This document shows, piece after piece, positions 22,453 through 30,686 of a DNA stretch of 64,000 nt. Numbering within the stretch: position 1 is the stretch's first letter; every line of letters starts with the position of its first letter. A program made the position numbers and the translations under genes. The DNA comes from Veillonella atypica KON (lineage in GTDB: Bacteria > Bacillota > Negativicutes > Veillonellales > Veillonellaceae): assembly GCF_002959915.1 (NCBI RefSeq), contig NZ_PPDE01000008.1, positions 731,790-795,789 on the forward strand, written 5' to 3'. The notes below the pieces were generated by a model that was given only the letters and a program-made list of their open reading frames with translations, had not been told where the DNA came from and searched no databases.

Positions 22453-24657
22453 TTAGAATTTATGTGTAAATCCAGCGTTCACAGACCAGCCTGCTTTATA
22501 GTCGCCAGATAATCCGGTGCTAATATCAGCATAAAGGCTGTTGTTAGCATTGATGCCATAGCGGCCACCGAATGCAAGGTCAGTCCATGTGCCTTTAAGG
22601 TCTTGTTCTGTGGATTTCACAGTAGAACCACTTGTGTATGTAGTTTTTACCGAACCAGAGAAGGCATGGTTAACGCCGACACGAGTATAGATACTGCCTG
22701 CGCCAAAGGTCTTACCAATTTCAAGGCCAAGACCACCAGCAGTGCTGCTTACGCCAGCTTGGTCTACATGCATGGTGCCTGCATTAAAGCTATCTCCACC
22801 AAAGTGAGTATAGCTCAATTGTGCTTGCGGTTCGATGTATACACCATTTTGTAATTTCACAGTTTTACCATAGCGAGCGCCGATAGTGTATGCATTAGCC
22901 TTCGTTTCGCCAGATAGGCTTTCACCAATTTCATTACGAGCTGTGAAAGTATTCGTTACACGACCAACTTGGGATTCAAGTTGAATGTATTGATCTCGGC
23001 CGAGGTCTTTCAAACCATAGGCGCCAACAGCAAAGGCCTTTTCTTTGCCAGAGCCATTGAATACATAATCATCATGGCCACGAAGGTAAGACACTTGACC
23101 GCCTACAGTCCAACCGCTACCAGTTTTAGCGTCGTAACCACCTTGAATGCGTGTATAGGTTGTGTCGGTATCAATACCTTGTGCATCATAGCTATATTGA
23201 CCGCCACCGATATGGGCCCAAATACCTGTTGTTGCGCCTTGTTGCAATGCACGAGGACGGTAAGTATTTGTTAATGTGCGCCAGCCGTTGATGTTGCTCA
23301 TAATCGCAGAACGAGCACCACGCATATGAGGAGTATCATATGCCGTTGATTGGGCTGGTGCCGGTTGCGGTGCTGGTGTTGGCGCCGGTTGTGGTGCCGG
23401 TGTTGGTTGTGGCGCCGGTGTTGGCGTTGGTGCCGGTTGTGGCGCTGGTGCCGGTGTTGGCGTTGGCGCCGGTTGTGGCACCGGTGTTGGCACTGGTTGC
23501 GGTGCAGGCGTTACTGTTGTATTACCGTACACATATTTACCTTGACCATTTTGATCGGCTTGCCATGTAATAGCACCTTCTTTAGCATAACCAGATGTTA
23601 ATACCTTAAAACGGCCAGATTCAGCACCTTCAGAAGCAATGGCTACTGTGCCTTCAAGGTTTCTTTCACCAGTCACATAGTTATGGTAATACACCTTGTG
23701 TGCAAGATTATCTAAAACCTTATTTACATTATCCTCAGTAGACAAATCTAGCCCTTTGCGGCTGGTGTATAGATGAGCGCCAGCATTAGGGGCTGCACTT
23801 GTGATATGAATGTCGCCACCCCAGAAGGAATCAGCCGTTAAACCATTATATGTTGTGGTTGGCGGTGTATATTCTGGATCCTCGGTATCTGCATATTCGT
23901 CATTAGGATCATAAATAAAATTCACATGGCCTTCGAGCTTATCAATATACAGTTTATTATGCTCATTTTGCTCTACCATATTTTGAAAATTTCGATTCGT
24001 AGAACCAACGAGTCGATGTACACGGCTAGGCATAGTACTACTATCAAGGTTAGTACCATCAAGGCCACCTTGATATAATAGCTCCCAATCCCCTCTTTCA
24101 CCAAGGAACACATTGATATGATTATAGTTTCGCCTATTTTCATCAGATAAGTTGAAAGCTAGCCCAGACCAATTGGATTCCTCACCATCTATACCGATAT
24201 TAATGGTTGAGCTATGAATTGGATCATGTTTAACTATAACATCGCCTTCAACGAATATTTTATCACCCGTAAATTCGCCGTGATGATCATGGACGCCTAT
24301 ATTAATTGTGCCCCCTTGAGCAAGGGCAACAGGTGTATTCACTCTACCAGAATTATATACACCTTTTTTCAATTTAATGTCTCCACCATTTTTACTGGTA
24401 GCAAATGCACTATGACCATAGCCAATATTAGAATACCCGTCTTCAATAATAACCATACCACCATTCGCTACTATAGAAGATATATTTTTATCGTATTCTG
24501 GGAATACACGTATCATATCATCACTGTTAGCTACAAAATCTGTATTATCAGTATACGGAGCGGTATAAGCCGCATCTACCACCATATTAGGCATTACAAA
24601 TCCAGCAATCGCCAGTGCCACAGCTAGCGATAGCTTTGCTTTACTTACATGTCTCAT
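22453..24657 (-). CDS. Type Va autotransporter adhesin-like protein
   Basis: 734 aa. Signal peptide ~1-29 (VVDA-A). The passenger ~30-380 is Gly/Asn-rich with beta-helix features (GGMVIIEDGYSNIGYGH, GGDIKLKKGVYNSGRV, VNVFLGERGDW-like turns). A Pro/Ala/Gln/Thr-rich linker ~395-445 is built from PAPTPTPAPQ-type repeats. The C-terminal ~270 aa are an autotransporter barrel (GIWAHIGGGQYSYDAQG, GGYDAKTGSGWTVGGQVSYLRG) ending in a terminal Phe (AGFTHKF). It presents the passenger on the cell surface, where adhesion or biofilm formation is the usual role. AGAGGA lies 6 nt before the ATG. The repetitive linker DNA is a likely site of length variation. Confidence 0.9.
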   Translation of the reverse strand: MRHVSKAKLSLAVALAIAGFVMPNMVVDAAYTAPYTDNTDFVANSDDMIRVFPEYDKNISSIVANGGMVIIEDGYSNIGYGHSAFATSKNGGDIKLKKGVYNSGRVNTPVALAQGGTINIGVHDHHGEFTGDKIFVEGDVIVKHDPIHSSTINIGIDGEESNWSGLAFNLSDENRRNYNHINVFLGERGDWELLYQGGLDGTNLDSSTMPSRVHRLVGSTNRNFQNMVEQNEHNKLYIDKLEGHVNFIYDPNDEYADTEDPEYTPPTTTYNGLTADSFWGGDIHITSAAPNAGAHLYTSRKGLDLSTEDNVNKVLDNLAHKVYYHNYVTGERNLEGTVAIASEGAESGRFKVLTSGYAKEGAITWQADQNGQGKYVYGNTTVTPAPQPVPTPVPQPAPTPTPAPAPQPAPTPTPAPQPTPAPQPAPTPAPQPAPAQSTAYDTPHMRGARSAIMSNINGWRTLTNTYRPRALQQGATTGIWAHIGGGQYSYDAQGIDTDTTYTRIQGGYDAKTGSGWTVGGQVSYLRGHDDYVFNGSGKEKAFAVGAYGLKDLGRDQYIQLESQVGRVTNTFTARNEIGESLSGETKANAYTIGARYGKTVKLQNGVYIEPQAQLSYTHFGGDSFNAGTMHVDQAGVSSTAGGLGLEIGKTFGAGSIYTRVGVNHAFSGSVKTTYTSGSTVKSTEQDLKGTWTDLAFGGRYGINANNSLYADISTGLSGDYKAGWSVNAGFTHKF

Positions 24658-24752
24658 AAAAATCCTCTCACTCTCACAATATAAATAAACTATAAATTAT
24701 CTTAAATTATAATTTATAGTTTGTCGTTTGTAAATATGAGAGAAATAAAATT

Positions 24753-25084
24753 AGTATAGACCTGTAGTATTGCCTGGACCCTTTAATACCTCTCCTAAAA
24801 AATAGAACAGGCCTGTTCTATTTCTGGAGAGACCATATCAGGCTATCTTACAAATTAGAACAGGCCTGTTCTATTTCTAGAGACACTATATCAGGCTATC
24901 TTACAAATTAGAACACACCTGTTCTATTTCTAGAGACACTATATCAGGCTATCTTACAAATTAGAACAGGCCTGTTCTATTTCTAGAGACACTATATCAA
25001 GCTATCTTACAAATTAAAACAGGCCTGTTCTAATTCTAGAGACACTATATCAGGCTATCTTATTAATTACTACAGGCGTGTTCT
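24753..25084. repeat. Palindrome array D (7 units, exact 53-bp period)
   Basis: After a first divergent unit at 24753, palindromes start at 24804, 24857, 24910, 24963, 25016 and 25069: five successive steps of exactly 53 bp. Besides the 16-bp palindrome each unit carries TCTAGAGACACTATATCAGG plus about 17 further bases. It is the longest of the five arrays. Confidence 0.95.
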
Positions 25085-25089
25085 AATTT

Positions 25090-25134
25090 AAAATCCCCTT
25101 GATAAGTACCGAGATACTCATCAAGGGGATTGTT
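25090..25134 (-). terminator. Porin-type terminator without a porin gene
   Basis: The same AATCCCCTT...AAGGGGATT stem as after porins 1 and 2, but here it follows the TPR/alpha-CTD-like gene. Sequence identity with the porin loci breaks at about 25142, where the 30-bp inverted repeat begins, so this looks like a recombination scar. Confidence 0.7.
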
Positions 25135-25142
25135 TTAGTTAT

Positions 25143-25172
25143 GGAAAAGACAAATAGCCCTTCGTTATCCTA
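25143..25172. repeat. 30-bp repeat, arm 2 of an inverted pair (mate at 20191-20220)
   Basis: Exact reverse complement of the toxin 3' end at 20191-20220, abutting the orphan porin-type terminator. Confidence 0.95.
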
Positions 25173-25199
25173 GGATAGCTAGTGAGCTCAAGTCACATT

Positions 25200-26408
25200 T
25201 TACGCTTTAAATATAACGCCATTATGCTCTAGTTGTTCCACCGTTTTTTTACCAATGCCTGGTAGCATCAATACTTCTTGTTTAGTAACTGTTTTAAAAT
25301 CAGCTACTGTGTATAGGCCAGCTTGTGAAAGTGTAATTTGTGCACCAAACCGTATATTGTCATATACCGGATTGCTACGCACAGCCCCACCTTTAGCAAC
25401 CTCTACGGTACTCATATGAGCTGTCTCGCATTTTCCTATATAACTATCATTAGAGTACCGATTCACAACAATTAGACCGGTAACACATTCATACGCATCA
25501 TATAAAGTCTGCCATAATGGGCTTTCAAAACTCACCAATTGAGTCGGTAAAAATGAGATAGCAGTATATAAGCTTATTAATTCCCGTGGATCAAAATCTA
25601 TGTCAATCACTTGGTCTACCATATACATAATGGTCTCTAAGTGGTCTTCCACAAAATCGTTCCACCGCGTTGCATCTTGTAATAACCAATCAATATCTTC
25701 ATATTCGTCAACAAGATCTGCTAATACATCATGGGCAATCTTACTTTCACCACACTGCAAAGCCAATAAAATATACAACATATGCATCGGCAACATGATA
25801 TCCGGCGCCTGATTAAATGCATTTTGTATATCATCGCAACATGCGAGATAGCGCTGATACACCTTGCGACCACGATCCCAATTGGCAGCGCCACAACAAG
25901 CAACCATCATGTACACAAGGAATCCTGAATGGTCTTGCTTGTCCCCGTGAAAGACAGGAGTAAAGCATGCAATCGCATCATTATACATATTGTATTCTAA
26001 ATATATCATCCCCATGTCGATGAGGCAGCGCATATAAGGACGCGCCTCTATTATATGCCAATCCATTTTCTTAGGTTTTTTCAACGATTCTACTAGCTGT
26101 TTTAGCTGATGAAGTTGAAAACTTGGATGTAACTCAAGAGCTATAAGTTCCCGTTTAGCATCTACTTCATCAGGACATAACGCAAGAATCTTATTGTACA
26201 ATTTCTTTGATTCCTCAGTCGTATCAGCCTCTTTTGCAGCCTCGTATAAATCACGTAATTTCATTTCTATCGTATCATTAAAATCACCACGATTATATTG
26301 AGTCATAAATGCTTCTATCAAATCCTCAATAGATTTGAATTCAGCCTCATGTTCAGATACAAATTGTTGCTGTAAACGTAATAATAACTCACTTTGAAAG
26401 CGAAACAT
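25200..26408 (-). CDS. Helical-repeat protein with RpoA-CTD-like helix-hairpin-helix tail
   Basis: 402 aa, no signal peptide. Residues ~1-260 are all-helical with TPR-like pairs (IEMKLRDLYEAAKEADTTEE, AKRELIALELHPSF, MGMIYLEYNMYNDAIACFTPVF). The last ~60 residues (NPVYDNIRFGAQITLSQAGL, YTVADFKTVTKQEVLMLPGI, GKKTVEQLEHNGV) match the C-terminal domain of RNA polymerase alpha, which contacts DNA and activators. The combination suggests a regulatory or scaffolding protein of the cytoplasm; its target is unknown. It lies alone among porin genes, between two palindrome arrays. A weak purine-rich site precedes the ATG. Confidence 0.75.
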   Translation of the reverse strand: MFRFQSELLLRLQQQFVSEHEAEFKSIEDLIEAFMTQYNRGDFNDTIEMKLRDLYEAAKEADTTEESKKLYNKILALCPDEVDAKRELIALELHPSFQLHQLKQLVESLKKPKKMDWHIIEARPYMRCLIDMGMIYLEYNMYNDAIACFTPVFHGDKQDHSGFLVYMMVACCGAANWDRGRKVYQRYLACCDDIQNAFNQAPDIMLPMHMLYILLALQCGESKIAHDVLADLVDEYEDIDWLLQDATRWNDFVEDHLETIMYMVDQVIDIDFDPRELISLYTAISFLPTQLVSFESPLWQTLYDAYECVTGLIVVNRYSNDSYIGKCETAHMSTVEVAKGGAVRSNPVYDNIRFGAQITLSQAGLYTVADFKTVTKQEVLMLPGIGKKTVEQLEHNGVIFKA

Positions 26409-26524
26409 AGAGTATCTCCTTATACATATAAACGTAAAAACACTACTTATCTGTAATATATCACGAGAGGGTATATTAATTCTAGAGGTAAGGCCTTGTT
26501 CTATTAATATCTCATCTGAAAATT

Positions 26525-26698
26525 AGTACAGGCCTGTAGTATTGCCTGGACCCTTTAATACCTCTCCTAAAAAATAGAACAGGCCTGTTCTATTTCTGGA
26601 GAGACCATATCAGGATATCTTACAAATTAGAACACGCCTGTTCTAATTCTAGAGACACTATATCAGGCTCGTCTTGCTAATTACTACAGGCGTGTTCT
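26525..26698. repeat. Palindrome array E (4 units)
   Basis: Palindrome copies start at 26525, 26576, 26629 and 26683 (51, 53, 54 bp), between the TPR/alpha-CTD-like gene start and the porin-2 terminator. Confidence 0.9.
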
Positions 26699-26703
26699 AA
26701 TTT

Positions 26704-26747
26704 AAAATCCCCTTGATAAGAGTACCTAGATACTCATCAAGGGGATT
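26704..26747 (-). terminator. Terminator of SLH-porin 2
   Basis: AATCCCCTTGAT...ATCAAGGGGATT stem, T-rich on the minus strand. Confidence 0.8.
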
Positions 26748-26778
26748 GTGTTAGTTATGAACGATACCAATCATCATA

Positions 26779-28104
26779 TTAGAATTGGTAGTTAAGGTCT
26801 ACGCGGTAGTAGTTGGAAAGTTTTTCGTTATCGCCGGTAGCCTTGTTTGTTTTGTTATTAAATCCGTAGTATGCTGTTAAGCCCACGTTCTTTTGTAATG
26901 CGTAATCAGCAGTTAATAACCAGCCTTTGAAGCCTTGGTAGTTCATTGCACTAATTGTACCAGCTGGTGTAGCCATCCATGCGGTATTAGTTAGATCGTA
27001 AGCAATGTCCCATGTGGAGGATGCAGCGCCTAAGTTTTGGCCGAAGTTGAAGTATTGTGCTTTTACGTCCCAAGAACCGCGTTTTGCTTGGTCGTAGTCA
27101 CCATAGCCAAGGCCAGCAGTCCATGCAGAACCGTGAGAAACGCCAGCTGCTTTCACCCATTCGCCACCAACCCAAACTTTATCAAAGTTCATGTCTGTGC
27201 TGAAGCCATACATGTTTCTAAGTGCGTCACCACTGGATTTGTGCGCATTTCTACGGGCATAGAAGCCGCCAAGGTTTACATGTTTATTAAGTTGACCTTT
27301 AACGCCTGCATAGGTGAAAGTTTTATTAGATTTTTTAGTTAAGCCGTCAAAAGCACCTGCCACTGCATAGCCGTAGGCTGCTTGGAATTGAACTTTGTCG
27401 TTGCCTGCATTGAATTGAACGCCGTCGAATGTGTCATCGTAAATCAAACCGTTGCCGAGCATTTGATCGAAGCGACCAGCTTTCACAGACACGCGTTCAC
27501 CAAATTTGTGATTTACATAAGCGCGATCGATAGTAGCCGTTGCATTACCACCATTAGTCGCATCGCCAAATTCAAAGTCCCCAGAAGTTACGCGAACGAC
27601 AGCGTCTGTGCGGTCATTGACCTTCGCATTGAATTGAATGCGAGCACGCGCGTCGAATTGGGAACCTTTGCTGTAATCACCCACAGCGTTTACATAGTTA
27701 CCATCTTTCTTTTGGGAACCAAGATAACGAAGGCGCATATCGCCGGTTACTTTCACATTACCAACGCGGTCCTCTAAACGAGCCACGCGAACGCCCAAGT
27801 TATTCAATTCGTTAGAGAATTCATCAGCCAAACGGTTAATCAAGGCTTGTTGTTCCGCATTCGCACGATCTTGGTTAGCAAGCGCTTTCGCTACCATTTG
27901 CGCCACTTGGAAACGAGTAATGCCATTTTCGCCTCTGAAAGTCCCATCTGGATAGCCCGTGATGATACCAGTGCTAGCCAATTGAGACACGGCTTGGTAG
28001 GCCCAAGAATCAGGGGTTACATCGGAAAATGGGTTCGCTGCAAACGCAGTTGTTACACCCAACACAGCTGTTGCTGCAAAGATAGCGGCAAATTGTTTTT
28101 TCAT
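26779..28104 (-). CDS. SLH-domain outer-membrane porin 2 (OmpM-like)
   Basis: 441 aa from ATG 28104 (GAGAGG upstream). Same plan as porin 1: signal peptide to ~21, SLH domain (FSDVTPDSWAYQAVSQLAST, GYPDGTFRGENGITRFQVAQMV), coiled coil (NELNNLGVRVARLEDRVGNV), barrel ending in RVDLNYQF. Barrel and C-terminus are very close to porin 1, down to the shared terminator and 3' flank, so the two arose by duplication or are kept alike by gene conversion. Loops such as GDYSKGSQ and the AFDGLTKKSNK region differ. Its own promoter region (28105-28391) is about 285 bp and includes the porin-3 terminator. Confidence 0.93.
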   Translation of the reverse strand: MKKQFAAIFAATAVLGVTTAFAANPFSDVTPDSWAYQAVSQLASTGIITGYPDGTFRGENGITRFQVAQMVAKALANQDRANAEQQALINRLADEFSNELNNLGVRVARLEDRVGNVKVTGDMRLRYLGSQKKDGNYVNAVGDYSKGSQFDARARIQFNAKVNDRTDAVVRVTSGDFEFGDATNGGNATATIDRAYVNHKFGERVSVKAGRFDQMLGNGLIYDDTFDGVQFNAGNDKVQFQAAYGYAVAGAFDGLTKKSNKTFTYAGVKGQLNKHVNLGGFYARRNAHKSSGDALRNMYGFSTDMNFDKVWVGGEWVKAAGVSHGSAWTAGLGYGDYDQAKRGSWDVKAQYFNFGQNLGAASSTWDIAYDLTNTAWMATPAGTISAMNYQGFKGWLLTADYALQKNVGLTAYYGFNNKTNKATGDNEKLSNYYRVDLNYQF

Positions 28105-28324
28105 AACTATACCTCTCTCCAAAAAAGAATCATACACATCTGCAATTCGGCCCTACTAATACGTATCTCCCTAACCCCTTATAAGTGATAACCATTATAT
28201 GCAGAATATAACATAAGTATAACATACTATAACAAACATTTTATATTTCAGAGAAAAGTTCATTGGATTTTCATAGGATTGTAAAGGTAACCTCAACACC
28301 TGTAGAAAAACCGCAAATATAACA

Positions 28325-28358
28325 AAAAAGATGACGAAATATACATTTCGCCATCTTT
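28325..28358 (-). terminator. Terminator of SLH-porin 3
   Basis: AAAGATGRCGAAAT/ATTTCGYCATCTTT stem followed by a T-run on the minus strand. A near-copy ends the 33535 ATPase gene. Confidence 0.85.
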
Positions 28359-28391
28359 TTACATTGTATTAAGTTGTGCCAATCTATTTGA

Positions 28392-29711
28392 TTAGAATTG
28401 GTAATTTAACTCTACACGGTAGTAGTTTGGTAAGGATCGCTTATAACTAGCAAGTTCAGGTTTTGTTTTACCTTTGAACCCAGCATATACGCTAAGACCT
28501 AAATCATCTTGTAATGCATAGTCCACAGTACCGAGCCAACCTTTATAGCCGTGGAACCATAAGTGACCACTATTTTCAGTTTGTGTAGAATCATAGGCAA
28601 GGTTCCATTTAGAGGATACAGCGCCCATCATCTCATCAATATTGAAGTATTGGGCTTTCACATCCCACGTGCCATTTTTAGCTATATCATAATGACCATA
28701 TCCCGCACCGGCAGTCCACCCTGTGCCATGGTCCGTATGAGCTGCTTTCAACCATTCGCCTCCAATCCAAACCTTATCAAAATTAATATCGGTATGGAAA
28801 CCATAGAACTTTCTAAATGTGAAGCCCATATTATATGGTGAGTTCATACGAGCATAGAAACCACCCATGCTGATATGTTTATTGGGCTGACCTTTGAGGC
28901 TAGCATAGGTAACGGTATCATTCATATCTGCGGAGGTATTGGTAAACATTCCTTTTAAGAAATAGCCATGGGCCCCTTGGAATTGAATTTTATCGTTGCC
29001 GATGTTAATTTGAGCACCATCAAACGCATCGTCATAGAAATAACCATTGCCGATGACTTGGTTAAAGCGACCTACTTTTGCAGATACATATTTGCCGAAT
29101 CGATGATCCACATAAGCGCGGTCGATGTAAGCTGCTCCAGTCGATTCACCTGTATTATCATCGTAAGTATTACCAAATTCAATAGAATCGGTCGTCATAC
29201 GCACTACCGCATCAGTCTTGTCATTAACCTTCGCATTGAATTGAACACGTGCACGCATATCAAATTGAGACTTTTTGCTATACTCCCCTTGGGTTCTTAT
29301 GAAACCATCGTCCGTATCTTTAGTGCCAAGATACCGCAACCGTACATCGCCGGTTACTTTCACATTGCCCACGCGGTCCTCTAAGCGGTTAACGCGAACG
29401 CCCAAATTATTCAACTCATTGGAGAATTCATCAGCTAAACGATTAATCATCGCTTGTTGCTCTGCATTTGCACGGTCCTGATTGGCCATGGCCTTTGCAA
29501 TCATTTGAGCCATTTCAAAACGGGTAATATCCTTTTGGCCTTTGAAAGTCCCATCTGGATAGCCATTAATGATACCTGCACTCGCCAATTGAGACACGGA
29601 TTGATACGCCCAAGAATCTGGCGTTACATCAGAAAATGGATTAGCGCCGAAGGCAGTCGTTACACCCAACACAGCTGTTGCTGCCAACATAGCAACCAAT
29701 TGATGTTTCAT
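28392..29711 (-). CDS. SLH-domain outer-membrane porin 3 (OmpM-like, more divergent)
   Basis: 439 aa from ATG 29711 (AGAGAGG upstream). Signal peptide, SLH domain (FSDVTPDSWAYQSVSQLASA) and coiled coil are as in porins 1 and 2. The barrel has drifted further (IQFQGAHGYFLKGMFTNTSA, VSVYAGFKGKTKPELASYKR) and ends RVELNYQF. It has its own terminator and lacks the palindrome array at its 3' end. Probably the oldest duplicate, with a different pore or loop specificity. Three tandem OmpM-like genes in one locus fit what is seen in Veillonella. Confidence 0.92.
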   Translation of the reverse strand: MKHQLVAMLAATAVLGVTTAFGANPFSDVTPDSWAYQSVSQLASAGIINGYPDGTFKGQKDITRFEMAQMIAKAMANQDRANAEQQAMINRLADEFSNELNNLGVRVNRLEDRVGNVKVTGDVRLRYLGTKDTDDGFIRTQGEYSKKSQFDMRARVQFNAKVNDKTDAVVRMTTDSIEFGNTYDDNTGESTGAAYIDRAYVDHRFGKYVSAKVGRFNQVIGNGYFYDDAFDGAQINIGNDKIQFQGAHGYFLKGMFTNTSADMNDTVTYASLKGQPNKHISMGGFYARMNSPYNMGFTFRKFYGFHTDINFDKVWIGGEWLKAAHTDHGTGWTAGAGYGHYDIAKNGTWDVKAQYFNIDEMMGAVSSKWNLAYDSTQTENSGHLWFHGYKGWLGTVDYALQDDLGLSVYAGFKGKTKPELASYKRSLPNYYRVELNYQF

Positions 29712-29910
29712 AAATACCTCTCTTATACAGAAACTATATGTTACACACGCTATAGTCGCATGAATCAATATATAAGTACCCTCGTTCCCCTTATATACAC
29801 ATCATACAAACATAATATTCCTTTCTAGTATAACAATGAGAGATAAATAATCGATAAGCAGAGAATAAAATATTCATATTATTTTCATTTTTAAGCAAGT
29901 ATTAAATGAA

Positions 29911-29955
29911 AAAGCTGTCCCAAAATATGATTAAATCACATTTTGGGACAGCTTT
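29911..29955 (-). terminator. Terminator of the RloAB operon
   Basis: Perfect 16-bp stem beginning AAAGCTGTCCCAAAAT, followed by TTTTTC on the minus strand. Confidence 0.9.
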
Positions 29956-30000
29956 ATAATGCATTACATAAAGATTATATATCACATATTTTTTATGTAT

Positions 30001-30684
30001 TCACACTGAATCATGTAATATGTCATTAATAATTTGACCTATATTACTAGTAATTTTACCTTTGCAATCATTAATATCTCGATTCAAAAAGCGCTCTTCT
30101 TCTATAGCAATAGTAACAAACTCAGCTAATTTACCTATCGCAGTATTACTTTTTGAATCTACACCAGCCCGTTCTTTTAATATGGTATAGGCTAATTTAT
30201 TCTTTAATCCTTTTGGGGATAAAAATTCCGAAGCATTTGGCTCAATATATTCAGAAAATCCATTTTCATAATGAAGCAATAAAAATAATTCAAAACAAGG
30301 ATTAGTGATACCTACAACAAATTTTTCTTGCCTAGCATTTTCAAGAATATCAGAGTAATGAGGTTGCCCACGTTCAAAAACATCCGCATCGAATACGACG
30401 ACGATAGTGTCTCTTTCACCGTCAAAACAATCTCTAGTTTTATACTCACTCCCAAATTGAACTAATCGTTTAGGTGCGGATATACCCACATCACCTTCGG
30501 TTCGCTCTAAAATGCTTATATCAATAAAAGGATGTATGCCTAACTTTCTTCGAATTTTCATTAAGTGCTTAAAATAGGCTACTTCCGTTACACTACCTTC
30601 ACACAAAAATATATACTTCTTTAAAGGTTCTACTTCTTCTTTATCATCTCGTACATTCCAATTAGAAAATTCTCGAAGGCCCAT
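30001..30684 (-). CDS. rloB: RloB / AbiLii-like TOPRIM nuclease
   Basis: 227 aa. The N-terminal signature FLCEGSVTEVAYFKHL (acidic E29 and E34) and VVVFDADVFERG near 100 form the TOPRIM-like acidic core of RloB proteins. The conserved ITNPCFELFLLLHY follows. RloB is the predicted nuclease of two-gene systems whose partner is an SMC-like ATPase (RloA). The same pair is called AbiL (AbiLi/AbiLii) in lactococcal phage defence. It starts 2 bp after the ATPase gene ends, so the two are coupled. Expected to act in the cytoplasm on nucleic acid after phage infection; the trigger is unknown. Confidence 0.85.
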   Translation of the reverse strand: MGLREFSNWNVRDDKEEVEPLKKYIFLCEGSVTEVAYFKHLMKIRRKLGIHPFIDISILERTEGDVGISAPKRLVQFGSEYKTRDCFDGERDTIVVVFDADVFERGQPHYSDILENARQEKFVVGITNPCFELFLLLHYENGFSEYIEPNASEFLSPKGLKNKLAYTILKERAGVDSKSNTAIGKLAEFVTIAIEEERFLNRDINDCKGKITSNIGQIINDILHDSV

Positions 30685-30686
30685 AA

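Noticed and set aside
23340..23601. Plus-strand ORFs rich in Val/Leu/Pro or Trp/Arg/Cys
   Set aside because: Antisense shadows of the Pro/Ala-rich linker of the autotransporter.
24753..25084. Possible CRISPR array because of regular ~53-bp repeats
   Set aside because: The whole 53-bp unit is repeated, so there are no unique spacers, and no cas genes are present.
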